Source: JABMRF01 sp964584985
GTDB lineage: Bacteria > Patescibacteriota > Patescibacteriia > UBA11705 > JABHMO01
Direction of reading: 5' to 3'
Length of the DNA: 42,480 bases
Assembly: GCA_964584985.1 (NCBI GenBank)
Contig: CAZPBK010000009.1
Coordinates: forward strand, 1-42,480
Below the pieces are notes generated by a model that had not been told where the DNA came from, searched no databases, and saw only the letters and a program-made list of their open reading frames with translations. Below, in pieces: positions 31,442 through 39,209 of this stretch. Position numbers and translations under genes: made by a program. The stretch's first letter is position 1, and each line of letters starts with the position of its first letter.

Positions 31442-33196
31442 ATGTTGAGTGAAAACAACAACAGGTTTTTAACATACCTTGTGCGGAACAATGATTTATC
31501 CTCTAACCAAATTAAGGAGATCAAGTCCGTTTTGCAAAGTTCAAACGATAAAGATTTGAGCGAAGTTTTGGTAAAAGGGGGGTTTATGGAAAGTGAAGCC
31601 GTGGCTGAAAAAGAAGCCGAGTTTTTTAATTATCCCTATGTTGATTTGTCGGAAAAAGAGATTGTTCGAGAAGTTAGGGAAATAATGCCTTTTAGGTTAG
31701 CCGAGCGACATAAAGCCATATGTTTTGATAAAAAAGGAAAAGTGCTTAAAGTGGCGCTTGCGGATCCTGGAGATTATGACGCCAGAGAGGCTATTGATTT
31801 TTGGGCTTCCACCAAAGGTTATGTCCTTGAATATTATATGTGTTCTTTTAGTGCTTGGAAGAAAAATTTTGCTCGTTACAACGCTTTTCAAAGCGGAGTT
31901 AAAACAGCTATAAGCCGAGTTGAAAAAGAAAGAAAGCAAGAAGCCCGAGAAGTCTCAACTGATAATATTCAGGAGGTGATAAAAAGAGCTCCGGTGGCTC
32001 AGATTGTTTCCATGATAGTTAAGCATGCCATAGAAAACAGAGCTTCGGATATTCATATAGAGCCTTATGAAAACAGTTCGCGGGTTCGTTTCAGAGTTGA
32101 TGGAATTTTAAATACCGTACTGAATTTGCCTATTTATATACATGAATCCGTGGTTTCACGCATAAAAGTATTGTCCAATTTGAAAATTGATGAAACAAGA
32201 GTTCCGCAAGACGGCCGCTTCAAGTTTGAGGCGGGGAATCAAGAGTTTGATTTAAGGGTTTCCATTATGCCGCTTTCCGGGAATGAAAAGGTCACAATGC
32301 GAATTTTGGATATATCTTCAAAAGCTCTTACTTTGCAACAGCTTGGTTTTAATAAAAGCATCCAAGAGAAAATACATCAAGCTATTAAAGAAACCTATGG
32401 AATGATTTTGGTTACCGGTCCGACCGGTAGTGGTAAGTCAACCACTTTGTTCTCCGTTTTAAGTTTATTGAATAAAGAGGGCGTAAATATCTCAACTCTG
32501 GAAGATCCCATTGAATATTATGTTCCGGGAATTAATCAGGCTCAAGTTAGACCGGAGGTTGATTTTTCTTTTGCTTCAGGCCTTAGGGCGCTGATGCGAC
32601 AAGATCCTGATATTATTATGGTTGGAGAAATCAGAGATACGGAAACTGCGGAAATGTCTGTTCACGCCGCTTTGACCGGACATCTGCTTTTTTCCACCTT
32701 GCATACCAATAATGCGGCCGGTGCAGTTCCCCGATTGATTGATATGAAAGTGGAGCCTTTTTTGTTGGCTTCAACTTTAAATCTGATAATTGCCCAGCGA
32801 TTAAGCCGGAGAATTTGTAGCAAATGTAAAGAGTCTTTTGAATTGCCGGAAGAAACAGCCGAGAAAGTCAGAAATCATTTGGAGAGTTTACCGGCAGGAG
32901 CTTTGCCCAAAGAAATTGATTTAGAAAAAAAATTAATCGGTTATCGAGGAAAGGGTTGTTCCGCTTGTAAGGGGACCGGATACAGTGGCAGAATTGTTTT
33001 GGCTGAGGTTTTGCCGATAAATAATAAAATGCGCGAACTGGTAGCCAATGGGTTTCCTTCTAAAAAAGTAAGAGAAGTTATAGACAAAATGGGATTGATC
33101 AGTTTATTGCAAGATGGAATTATAAAATCCTTGCAGGGAATAACTTCTCTGGAGGAAGTTTTCAGGGTTAGCAAAGAAGTAAAAGAACAAGAATGA
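31442..33196 (+). CDS. pilB: Type IV pilus assembly ATPase PilB
   Basis: This hexameric AAA-like motor of 584 residues powers pilin insertion from the cytoplasm. An N-terminal MshEN-type domain (about 5-150) is followed by ASDIHIEPYENSSRVRFRVDG, the Walker A GPTGSGKST (326-334), the Asp box TLEDPIEYYVPGINQAQV, Walker B in LMRQDPDIIMVGEIRD, and the His box TGHLLFSTLHTNNAAGAVPRL. Near the C-terminus a tetracysteine zinc site, CSKC and CSAC, marks it as PilB/GspE rather than PilT. ATG 31442 is preceded by no Shine-Dalgarno sequence. Confidence 0.96.
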   Translation: MLSENNNRFLTYLVRNNDLSSNQIKEIKSVLQSSNDKDLSEVLVKGGFMESEAVAEKEAEFFNYPYVDLSEKEIVREVREIMPFRLAERHKAICFDKKGKVLKVALADPGDYDAREAIDFWASTKGYVLEYYMCSFSAWKKNFARYNAFQSGVKTAISRVEKERKQEAREVSTDNIQEVIKRAPVAQIVSMIVKHAIENRASDIHIEPYENSSRVRFRVDGILNTVLNLPIYIHESVVSRIKVLSNLKIDETRVPQDGRFKFEAGNQEFDLRVSIMPLSGNEKVTMRILDISSKALTLQQLGFNKSIQEKIHQAIKETYGMILVTGPTGSGKSTTLFSVLSLLNKEGVNISTLEDPIEYYVPGINQAQVRPEVDFSFASGLRALMRQDPDIIMVGEIRDTETAEMSVHAALTGHLLFSTLHTNNAAGAVPRLIDMKVEPFLLASTLNLIIAQRLSRRICSKCKESFELPEETAEKVRNHLESLPAGALPKEIDLEKKLIGYRGKGCSACKGTGYSGRIVLAEVLPINNKMRELVANGFPSKKVREVIDKMGLISLLQDGIIKSLQGITSLEEVFRVSKEVKEQE

Positions 33197-33219
33197 GATG
33201 ATTTCTCAACTATAAATCT

Positions 33220-34428
33220 ATGTCTATTTACAAGTATAGAATAAAAAGTTTAAAGTCCGAAGAGGGTACGGAAAGCGGGTTGGTGGAAGCCTCTTCAAAA
33301 GAACAGGCGGCCAGTATATTGGAAGATAAAGGGTTTGTAGTTTTATTTTTGGAAAAAAAGAAAAAAGGATTGGCCAATATTGAAGATTTTTTGACAAGAA
33401 TAAAAATTAAAGATTTGGTTATCTTTTCCAGGCAATTGTCAATTTTGATTTCCGCTGAAGTTCCCTTGGTTAGAGCGCTAAGGAATGTTGTGGAACAGAC
33501 CCCCAATCCCAGATTAAAAAAAATTATTTATAAAATAGCCGGTGAAGTGGAAGGCGGAATCAGACTATCGGAAGCTCTGGAAAATTATCCAAAGGTATTT
33601 AATGATTTTTTTATTAATATTGTTAGATCTGGGGAAGTTTCTGGTCGATTAAATGAAGTCCTTAAATATTTGGCTGATCAACTGGAAAAAGATTATGATC
33701 TTCGAGGCAAGATAAAAGGCGCCATGATTTATCCTTTGTTTGTTTTCGGTTCTTTGTTGGTTATTGGTATTTTAATGATGATTTTTGTGATTCCTAGATT
33801 AACCGCCATGTTGATTGAAACGGGAGCCACTTTGCCTTTGGCCACCAGGGGGATAATTGGAATCAGTAATTTTTTTGTTAATTTTTGGTGGTTGGCTGTT
33901 TTATTTGTAGCTTTGATTGTGGCCGGTTTTTATATGGTTTCTCGTTCAGAAAAAGGAAAAAGATACTTGGATCTGTTTAAGTTAAAATTGCCGATTTTTG
34001 GAAAAATATATTCGTACATGGCTATAATCAGATTATGTACGGGGATGAACACCTTATTAAAAGGAGGCGTGGATATTGTGGAGAGCTTGACCATTTCCTC
34101 AGGAATGATGAATAATGTTATTTATAAAGATTTAATTTTGGAAACTAAAAAAACAGTGGAAGACGGAGGAGAAATCGGGGAAGTTTTTTATAAAAGTCCC
34201 CATGTTCCAAAAATGGTTTCTCAAATGTTGGATACAGGGGAAGAAACAGGCAAGGTGGAATCTGTTTTAAAAAAAATCAGTCAGTTTTATACTCGAGAAC
34301 TGAATAATATAATTAGAAATTTAATGTCCTTGCTTGAACCTTTTATTATGATTGTATTGGGAGTGGCTGTTGGCGTAATGATTGTCGCCATTATTATGCC
34401 TATGTATGAAGTTTCCTCCAATATGTGA
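33220..34428 (+). CDS. pilC: Type IV pilus inner-membrane platform protein PilC
   Basis: This is a 402-residue GspF-family protein. An N-terminal charged domain starts YKYRIKSLKSEEGTESGLVEA, then come two T2SF domains (about 60-185 and 265-390) and three membrane regions: about 168-195, 215-240 and 370-397. Conserved elements include FSRQLSILISAEVPLVRAL, IRSGEVSGRL (reads IVRSGEVSGRL here), and MLDTGEETGKVESVL in the second repeat. It links the PilB motor to the growing pilus. The stop codon TGA (34426-34428) is part of an extended -10 element for the first pilin. Confidence 0.95.
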   Translation: MSIYKYRIKSLKSEEGTESGLVEASSKEQAASILEDKGFVVLFLEKKKKGLANIEDFLTRIKIKDLVIFSRQLSILISAEVPLVRALRNVVEQTPNPRLKKIIYKIAGEVEGGIRLSEALENYPKVFNDFFINIVRSGEVSGRLNEVLKYLADQLEKDYDLRGKIKGAMIYPLFVFGSLLVIGILMMIFVIPRLTAMLIETGATLPLATRGIIGISNFFVNFWWLAVLFVALIVAGFYMVSRSEKGKRYLDLFKLKLPIFGKIYSYMAIIRLCTGMNTLLKGGVDIVESLTISSGMMNNVIYKDLILETKKTVEDGGEIGEVFYKSPHVPKMVSQMLDTGEETGKVESVLKKISQFYTRELNNIIRNLMSLLEPFIMIVLGVAVGVMIVAIIMPMYEVSSNM

Positions 34429-34434
34429 TATAAT
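34426..34434 (+). promoter_or_regulatory. Extended -10 promoter element for the first pilin
   Basis: TGATATAAT matches the extended -10 (TG-n-TATAAT) and includes the pilC stop codon. The -35 region is weak. The pilin ATG lies 35 nt after the box. This allows pilins to be expressed above the level of the assembly genes. Confidence 0.5.
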
Positions 34435-34469
34435 TTACTTAGGAAATATAAAAAATTAATTTCATTTTT

Positions 34470-34931
34470 ATGAAAAACAAAGGTTTTACTTTAGTTGAGC
34501 TGTTGGTGGTTATTGCCATCATCGGTTTGTTGTCGGCTATGGCCGTGGTTTCTTTGGGTAGTATCAGGGAAAAAGGCCGTGACGCCAGGCGTCTTTCGGA
34601 TATGGATGCTTTAAAAACCGCCTTTGAGTTGGTAAACAGTGAAGCCGGCAGTTATGATAATGACGAGGATTCTGATTGCGTGGCCGGGGATATGGTTTAT
34701 GAGTGTACCGGCGGAGCTTTGGAAAATTATTTACCAAGCTTGAAAAACATGAAAGATCCCGCCGACCCAAGTGTGGATTGTCAGGCAGATTGTACCGGCC
34801 CTTGCGAATACAGTGTTGTTGCTTTGTCAGCCGATTCTTTTGAGGTGAATTTTTACTTGGAGCAGGGCGCGGGAAAGTTTGACCAGCCCGGTTGTTATAT
34901 GTTGAGTGAAAAAGGGATAGAAAAAAAATAA
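34470..34931 (+). CDS. Type IV pilin, first copy
   Basis: This 153-residue prepilin has a leader MKNKG cut before F, followed by FTLVELLVVIAIIGLLSAMA with E5 of the mature protein. The stalk helix continues to about residue 60 (GRDARRLSDMDALKTAFELV). The globular part has eight cysteines, in DSDCVAGDMVYEC, VDCQADCTGPCEY and the C-terminal GCYML regions, so disulfides are likely. The length and 'SDMDALKTA' helix are typical of short pilins of Gram-positive and candidate-phyla type. Its leader and helix DNA is almost identical to that of the next gene. It has its own promoter-like element. Confidence 0.93.
   Translation: MKNKGFTLVELLVVIAIIGLLSAMAVVSLGSIREKGRDARRLSDMDALKTAFELVNSEAGSYDNDEDSDCVAGDMVYECTGGALENYLPSLKNMKDPADPSVDCQADCTGPCEYSVVALSADSFEVNFYLEQGAGKFDQPGCYMLSEKGIEKK
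34476..34558 (+). repeat. 83-nt near-identical repeat, copy 1 (pilin leader and helix)
   Basis: Copy 1 of a direct repeat also found at 35008-35090; 82 of 83 bases match, the one difference being C34500 versus T35032. Outside the repeat the two genes differ at many silent positions. Confidence 0.9.
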
Positions 34932-34948
34932 TACATAAATTAACATTT

Positions 34949-34976
34949 GGCAATTTTGTATGATTTGTATAAATTG
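34949..34976. repeat. Inverted repeat between first and second pilin
   Basis: GCAATTT (34949-34955) and AAATTGC (34970-34976) with a 14-nt loop. TTGGCA (34946-34951) and TATAAA (34967-34972) overlap it with a short 15-nt spacer, so a weak promoter is possible. It may also be a processing or attenuation hairpin. Confidence 0.45.
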
Positions 34977-35001
34977 CTAAGTGTTAAAGGCTAAAAAAAA
35001 T

Positions 35002-35451
35002 ATGAGAAACAAAGGTTTTACTTTAGTTGAGTTGTTGGTGGTTATTGCCATCATCGGTTTGTTGTCGGCTATGGCCGTGGTTTCTTTGGGCAACATTCGA
35101 GAAAAAGGGAGAGACGCCAGAAGACTTTCCGACATGGATGCTTTGCAAAAATCCATGGAACTAATTAATACTGAATACGGTTCTTATGATGTAACTTGTG
35201 CGGACGGCAGTTTGGTTTATGAATGTACGGGCGGAGAAATTGAGGACTTTTTGCCCGGTGTGTCTAATTTAAAAGATCCGTTATCTCCGTCAACCGGTTG
35301 CGGAACCGCGACTGACGGACCGTGTGAATATGAGATAACTACGGGTGAGGACTCTTATGAGGTTAAGTTTTACTTGGAAAATGGAGCCGGTCAATTTGAA
35401 AATTCCGGATTTTATGAGTTGACGGAGAAAGGTATTTCCAAGAGTTCATAG
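35002..35451 (+). CDS. Type IV pilin, second copy
   Basis: This 149-residue prepilin starts at ATG 35002, giving the leader MRNKG and FTLVELLVVIAIIGLLSAMA as in the first pilin; the in-frame GTG at 34981 would add seven residues and is less likely. The helix ends DALQKSMELINTEYGSY. The globular part has four cysteines (TCADG, YECTGG, GCGTA, PCEYE). The C-terminus NSGFYELTEKGIS parallels the first copy, where the cysteine of QPGCYML is kept but here is replaced by SGF. The two are likely tandem duplicates. Confidence 0.93.
   Translation: MRNKGFTLVELLVVIAIIGLLSAMAVVSLGNIREKGRDARRLSDMDALQKSMELINTEYGSYDVTCADGSLVYECTGGEIEDFLPGVSNLKDPLSPSTGCGTATDGPCEYEITTGEDSYEVKFYLENGAGQFENSGFYELTEKGISKSS
35008..35090 (+). 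repeat. 83-nt near-identical repeat, copy 2 (pilin leader and helix)
   Basis: Second copy of the repeat at 34476-34558. It is offset by exactly 532 nt and in the same frame of its gene. Confidence 0.9.
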
Positions 35452-35471
35452 CAAGAAATAATAAAAATTTG

Positions 35472-35963
35472 ATGAAAAATAAAACAGCTAAAAACCATAA
35501 AGGATTTAGTTTGGTGGAGATTTTAATAGTGGCCGGTGTTGTTGGTTTGATTTTGACCGCTTTGGTTTTGGCCTTGAATTCCAAACAGGCCGGGGTTCGC
35601 GATGTAAAAAGAGTTAGTGATATAAAGGCTTTGCGTAGTGCTATGGAAGTGGTAAAAAACCAGGCCGGCGATTATAAGCAGACTTTTTGTCAGCCCGGGT
35701 TGGTAAGTTCTTGCGCTAAAAATAAAAGATCCGAATTAACAAAAATAATGAATGATTTGGCCGGGTTTAATGATCCTGATTTTACCAAGGTTTGTTCGGA
35801 CTTGGAGGTTTGTCAAAAAGCCGGATGTAATTATACTTTTGTTAACTTGGAAGAATCTGATTATCGAGTTTTGTTTACTTTGGAAAAGGGAACTTCCGCA
35901 CATCCTGAGGCCGGTTGTTATGAGTTAACGCCAAGAGGAATAAAATTATTAAGAGCTAAATAA
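35472..35963 (+). CDS. Type IV pilin-like protein, third, diverged copy
   Basis: This 163-residue prepilin has the leader MKNKTAKNHKG, longer than in copies 1 and 2, before FSLVEILIVAGVVGLILTALVLAL with E5. The stalk continues SDIKALRSAMEVVKNQAGDY. The globular part carries CQPG, SCAKN, VCSDLEVCQKAGCNYTF and GCYELTPRGIKLL. The C-terminal 'GCYELT' box links it to the other two. It could be a minor pilin that starts or caps the fibre. I use ATG 35472, one codon after an in-frame TTG. Its TAA is directly followed by the next ATG. Confidence 0.88.
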   Translation: MKNKTAKNHKGFSLVEILIVAGVVGLILTALVLALNSKQAGVRDVKRVSDIKALRSAMEVVKNQAGDYKQTFCQPGLVSSCAKNKRSELTKIMNDLAGFNDPDFTKVCSDLEVCQKAGCNYTFVNLEESDYRVLFTLEKGTSAHPEAGCYELTPRGIKLLRAK

Positions 35964-37178
35964 ATGGATATAAAACGTTGGATAATCTTACTTTCCATCA
36001 TAGTTTTTGTTTTTGGTCTGTATCAGTCCACGGAGGCAAAAACCATTAATTCCGTTAAAGTTAAGCTTGATCGGGAAACAGTTAATAAAGGCTATACCGT
36101 GCAAAGCGAGGATAAACATTTACTGATGCCGGTTTTTCCCGGGCAATATCAAAAATCGGTAAGGTTGAGTATCAAGCGAGTTGACGAGCCGGGACCTTTT
36201 CCGGCGGGAATGAAATTAGCTTCCGCACAGTATATTTATAAAATCAAAAAAAACAAACCGGGTTTTTTAGTTAAGCCGGCTTTGCTGGTTTTTAATTTTT
36301 CTTCTGACAATAAATTGGACAAGCAGGCTTATTATTTTGACAAAACCAAGAAAAATTGGAAAAAACTACCTACGGAAATTGATTGGAGAAAAAAAAGAGC
36401 TTTGGTTAGAACCGTTTTTCCCTGTGCCAAAGTGGCTTTGTTTGAAAAAGTCTTTGATGAGCTGACCGCTGTTTCCGCTGTGGTTTTGGATAAAAGATCC
36501 GGGGATATTGTTTATGAAAAAAATATTAATGAAGTCAGACCGGTGGCCAGCTTAACCAAATTAATGACTTCTTTGGTTTTTTTGGAGAATAATCCGGGTT
36601 GGGAGAAAATGGTAATTATGCAAGAATCAGACTTTGTTGGCGGAGCCACTCTCTGGATTGATCCGGGAGATCAAACAACTATTCGCGATTTGTTTTACGC
36701 CACTTTGGTGGCTTCGCGTAATAATGCGGCCGAAGCCTTGGTTCGCTCCACCGGATTGAACCGTAAGGATTTTATTCAATTAATGAACGATAAAGCCCGA
36801 AAAATGGGCTTAAAAAAAACGCATTTTGTGGAGCCGACCGGTCTTAGTCGTGAAAATGTTTCCACTGCTAAAGAAATGGCCGTTATAGCACGTCAGGCTT
36901 TTGGTGATTTTGATATTTTAAAAGCTTCCACTTCGCCGAGTTATCGGTTAAAATTGTTAAACCGTCAATTAAGTTATCAGTTAAAAAGCACCAGTGAAAA
37001 GGTTTTAAATAAAGATCTTTATATTACCGGTAGCAAAACCGGGTGGACAAGTGAGGCTGGTTATTGTTTGGTTTCTCAAGCCAAAAAAGGCTTTAAGGAA
37101 ATTCTGGCCTTGGTCATGGGCTCGCAAAAGGATAAAAATTATGATGAGGTTTACAGCCTGTTGAAAAAAAATTTGTAA
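35964..37178 (+). CDS. D-alanyl-D-alanine carboxypeptidase (S11 family) with N-terminal beta domain
   Basis: This secreted serine peptidase of 404 residues trims peptidoglycan stem peptides. It has a signal peptide (1-25) and an N-terminal beta-rich domain (about 27-155) that reads SVRLSIKRVDEPGPFPAG and VKPALLVFNF, then the penicillin-binding domain. The catalytic motifs are intact: S196-LTK-K199 in ASLTKLMTS, SRN at 251-253, and KTG at 358-360 in TGSKTGWTSEAGYC. The N-terminal domain is not in the classical DacA and could be a wall- or sugar-binding module. It abuts the third pilin with no gap, so it is co-transcribed with the pilins and may open the wall for pili, an inference from position. 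Confidence 0.9.
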   Translation: MDIKRWIILLSIIVFVFGLYQSTEAKTINSVKVKLDRETVNKGYTVQSEDKHLLMPVFPGQYQKSVRLSIKRVDEPGPFPAGMKLASAQYIYKIKKNKPGFLVKPALLVFNFSSDNKLDKQAYYFDKTKKNWKKLPTEIDWRKKRALVRTVFPCAKVALFEKVFDELTAVSAVVLDKRSGDIVYEKNINEVRPVASLTKLMTSLVFLENNPGWEKMVIMQESDFVGGATLWIDPGDQTTIRDLFYATLVASRNNAAEALVRSTGLNRKDFIQLMNDKARKMGLKKTHFVEPTGLSRENVSTAKEMAVIARQAFGDFDILKASTSPSYRLKLLNRQLSYQLKSTSEKVLNKDLYITGSKTGWTSEAGYCLVSQAKKGFKEILALVMGSQKDKNYDEVYSLLKKNL

Positions 37179-37204
37179 TTTTTTGGATTTAAATAAAAAA
37201 ATAT

Positions 37205-37236
37205 AATCGTTGGTCTTGCCGACGGTTTTTGTTTTT
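37205..37236 (+). terminator. Intrinsic terminator after the D,D-carboxypeptidase
   Basis: AATCGTTGG pairs with CCGACGGTT (two G-T pairs) around a TCTTG loop, followed by TTTGTTTTT. It marks the end of the pilus-pilin transcription unit. Confidence 0.75.
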
Positions 37237-37244
37237 GGTATAAT
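37216..37244 (+). promoter_or_regulatory. Promoter for the coiled-coil protein at 37283, inside the terminator
   Basis: TTGCCG (37216-37221), a 17-nt spacer, and TATAAT (37239-37244). The -35 box lies in the loop and 3' arm of the preceding terminator. Confidence 0.6.
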
Positions 37245-37282
37245 TACATTTGTTGTTTAATAAATAAACAAATAAAATTATT

Positions 37283-37648
37283 ATGTCCGACGCTCAAAGC
37301 AAGATCAAAAATCTCTATCAGGAAATCAGTGAAAACAAAAAAAAGAAAAAGGAAATCAATTCAGTGATCAAAGAAGCTTATGAGAAAAACAAAGAATACC
37401 AAGATCTTTCCGAAGAACTCAGCCGACTAAGGGCTCGAAAAAAGGAAATTGAATTGACTGTGCGCTCCGAGTATGGTAGTGAATTTGAGCAATTGGACGA
37501 TTTAAAAACCGATATTCGTGATTCTGAACAGGTTTTGTCGGATTTAATGTGGAACGAACTCTTAAAAAACAATAAAGTGGAGGTGATTGATGAGTATGAA
37601 AATAAATTTTTACCCGAGGTTTCGGTTAAATTGAGAAAAGCGGGATAG
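37283..37648 (+). CDS. Coiled-coil protein of unknown function
   Basis: This 121-residue protein is almost entirely helical and charged. Residues 5-85 look like a two-part coiled coil: KIKNLYQEISENKKKKKEIN, then EYQDLSEELSRLRARKKEIE, then FEQLDDLKTDIRDSEQVLSDL. The C-terminal part reads WNELLKNNKVEVIDEYENKFLPEVSVKLRK. There is no signal peptide or membrane segment. It resembles short conserved hypothetical proteins of candidate phyla. It has its own promoter and is likely co-transcribed with mnmA, 22 nt downstream. Confidence 0.72.
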   Translation: MSDAQSKIKNLYQEISENKKKKKEINSVIKEAYEKNKEYQDLSEELSRLRARKKEIELTVRSEYGSEFEQLDDLKTDIRDSEQVLSDLMWNELLKNNKVEVIDEYENKFLPEVSVKLRKAG

Positions 37649-37670
37649 TTGGTTGTTTTTAAAAAAGAGT

Positions 37671-38759
37671 ATGTCCAAAAATAAAAAAGGAAAAGTGGCC
37701 GTTGGTATGAGCGGGGGAGTTGATTCTTCCGTGACGGCCAGTTTATTAAAAAAACAGGGTTATGAAGCGGTTGGTGTGTTTTTTGATTTTGGTCATGACA
37801 AATCAATTAATGTGGGGAGGGAAAAGGTTTGTTCTTCCAAAAAGGATCAAGAGCAAGCTGAAGAAGTTTGTTCCTTCTTGAAAATTCCATTTTATGTTTT
37901 TGATGTCAAAGAAATATTTAGAAAACAAGTTATTGATTATTTTACTGCTGGTTATAAAAAACTTTTAACTCCCAATCCCTGTGTTCAATGCAATAAATTT
38001 ATCAAGTTTAGTGAGTTTTGGCGACAAGCCTCTTCAAAGTTAAAGGTTGATTTTATTGCTACCGGTCATTATGCTCAAATAAAAAAAGGAAAAAACGGTC
38101 AGTTCAAACTTTGTCATGCCAAAGACAGAAAAAAGGATCAAACTTATTTTTTACATCAACTGAAAAAAACAGAGTTAAAACATATTCTTTTTCCTTTGGG
38201 GAAATACACAAAAGAGGAAGTAAGAAAAATGGCCGGTGATTTGGATTTGCCGGTTGCCGGAAAAAAAGAATCTCAAGAAATTTGTTTTGTTCCATCCAAA
38301 GGATTGGCTTCTTTTTTGCGACAAAAAATTGATTTCAAGTCGGGCCCGATTATTAATATTGCTGATGGTAAAACATTGGGGGAGCATCAAGGGTTGTTTC
38401 ATTTTACCATTGGTCAAAGAAAAGGATTAAAATTATCGGATGGACCATGGTTTGTGGCTGGTTTTGATAAAAAGAAAAACGCACTTTTGGTTTCTAAGAA
38501 GGAAAAAGATTTGTATAAAAAAGAATTAACCGTTAAAAACATAAATTGGTTGGAAAAACCGAAAAAATTTCCAACAAGATTTAAATGTAAAATAAGATAC
38601 AACGCCCGGTTAAGTGTGGCTCGGGTTTACCGATTATCGGAGAAAAAATACCAAGTGGACTTTACGCGATTTCAGAGAGCTCCGGCCTTAGGACAATTTT
38701 GTGTTTTTTACAAAGGTTCGCAATGTTTTGGCGGAGGAGAGATCGTTAAAGGTGGTTAA
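37671..38759 (+). CDS. mnmA: tRNA-specific 2-thiouridylase MnmA
   Basis: This enzyme puts the 2-thio group on the wobble uridine of Lys, Glu and Gln tRNAs. It has 362 residues. The PP-loop is SGGVDSS (14-20). The catalytic cysteines are C104 in NPCVQCNK and C205 in SQEICFV. ATGHYAQI, KDQTYFLHQL, FPLGKYTKEEVRKMA, FTIGQRKGL and VARVY follow in the usual order. I use ATG 37671; the in-frame ATG 37653 adds six residues with no support. Sulfur donors (IscS/Tus) are not in the window. Confidence 0.97.
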   Translation: MSKNKKGKVAVGMSGGVDSSVTASLLKKQGYEAVGVFFDFGHDKSINVGREKVCSSKKDQEQAEEVCSFLKIPFYVFDVKEIFRKQVIDYFTAGYKKLLTPNPCVQCNKFIKFSEFWRQASSKLKVDFIATGHYAQIKKGKNGQFKLCHAKDRKKDQTYFLHQLKKTELKHILFPLGKYTKEEVRKMAGDLDLPVAGKKESQEICFVPSKGLASFLRQKIDFKSGPIINIADGKTLGEHQGLFHFTIGQRKGLKLSDGPWFVAGFDKKKNALLVSKKEKDLYKKELTVKNINWLEKPKKFPTRFKCKIRYNARLSVARVYRLSEKKYQVDFTRFQRAPALGQFCVFYKGSQCFGGGEIVKGG

Positions 38760-38762
38760 ACC

Positions 38763-38792
38763 TTGTCAGTAGCTGTTGAAACCGGTTATACT
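38763..38792 (+). promoter_or_regulatory. Promoter for the zinc-ribbon protein
   Basis: TTGTCA (38763-38768), an 18-nt spacer, and TATACT (38787-38792). The ATG lies 38 nt after the -10 box. Confidence 0.5.
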
Positions 38793-38830
38793 ATAAGAAG
38801 CACAAAAGTTTAATTTGTGACTTATAATTT

Positions 38831-39151
38831 ATGACAAAAAAATGTAAAAAATGTGGCGCGCCGATCAAAGGTTTTTGGGCTTGGTTTTCCGCTTTGGCCG
38901 GGGTGCGCCAGTCAAAAACAAATCCTGATTATTGCAATAAATGCGTTGGTAGCCCGGAAGCGCAAGAAAAAGCGCAAGAAAAAGTGGTTAAAGAACAGGG
39001 GAAAAAACAAACCAATGAGCCGTCTCAGCCAAAGGATATTTATGAGTCGGAAGAGAATAGCCACTTGAAAAAAACCAACAATCAAGAGGAAAAAGAAGAA
39101 AAATGGGCTGAGCAATTGGATAATATTTATGAACAGGCGGGTAAAAAATAA
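38831..39151 (+). CDS. Small zinc-ribbon protein
   Basis: This 106-residue protein has two CxxC pairs: CKKC at about 5-8 and CNKC at about 35-38. Together they can hold one zinc. Between them is a tryptophan-rich stretch, IKGFWAWFSALAGVRQ. The C-terminal two-thirds (about 42-106) is charged and disordered, with EKAQEKVVKEQGKKQ and a helix EEKWAEQLDNIYEQAGKK. I recognise no family and no function is assigned. A strong bidirectional terminator follows. Confidence 0.72.
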   Translation: MTKKCKKCGAPIKGFWAWFSALAGVRQSKTNPDYCNKCVGSPEAQEKAQEKVVKEQGKKQTNEPSQPKDIYESEENSHLKKTNNQEEKEEKWAEQLDNIYEQAGKK

Positions 39152-39172
39152 AGCAATCATAAATTAATTATG

Positions 39173-39205
39173 AAAAAAGCGTTCCTGATGCAGGAACGCT
39201 TTTTG
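39173..39205. terminator. Strong bidirectional terminator between converging genes
   Basis: Perfect 14-bp stem, AAAAAGCGTTCCTG with CAGGAACGCTTTTT, 3-nt loop ATG. The A-run and T-run serve both the plus-strand zinc-ribbon gene and the minus-strand gene ending at 39210. Confidence 0.95.
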
Positions 39206-39209
39206 AACT

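Noticed and set aside
34564..34953. Minus-strand 129-codon ORF over the first pilin
   Set aside because: Antisense shadow; the pilin frame is certain from the prepilin leader and helix.
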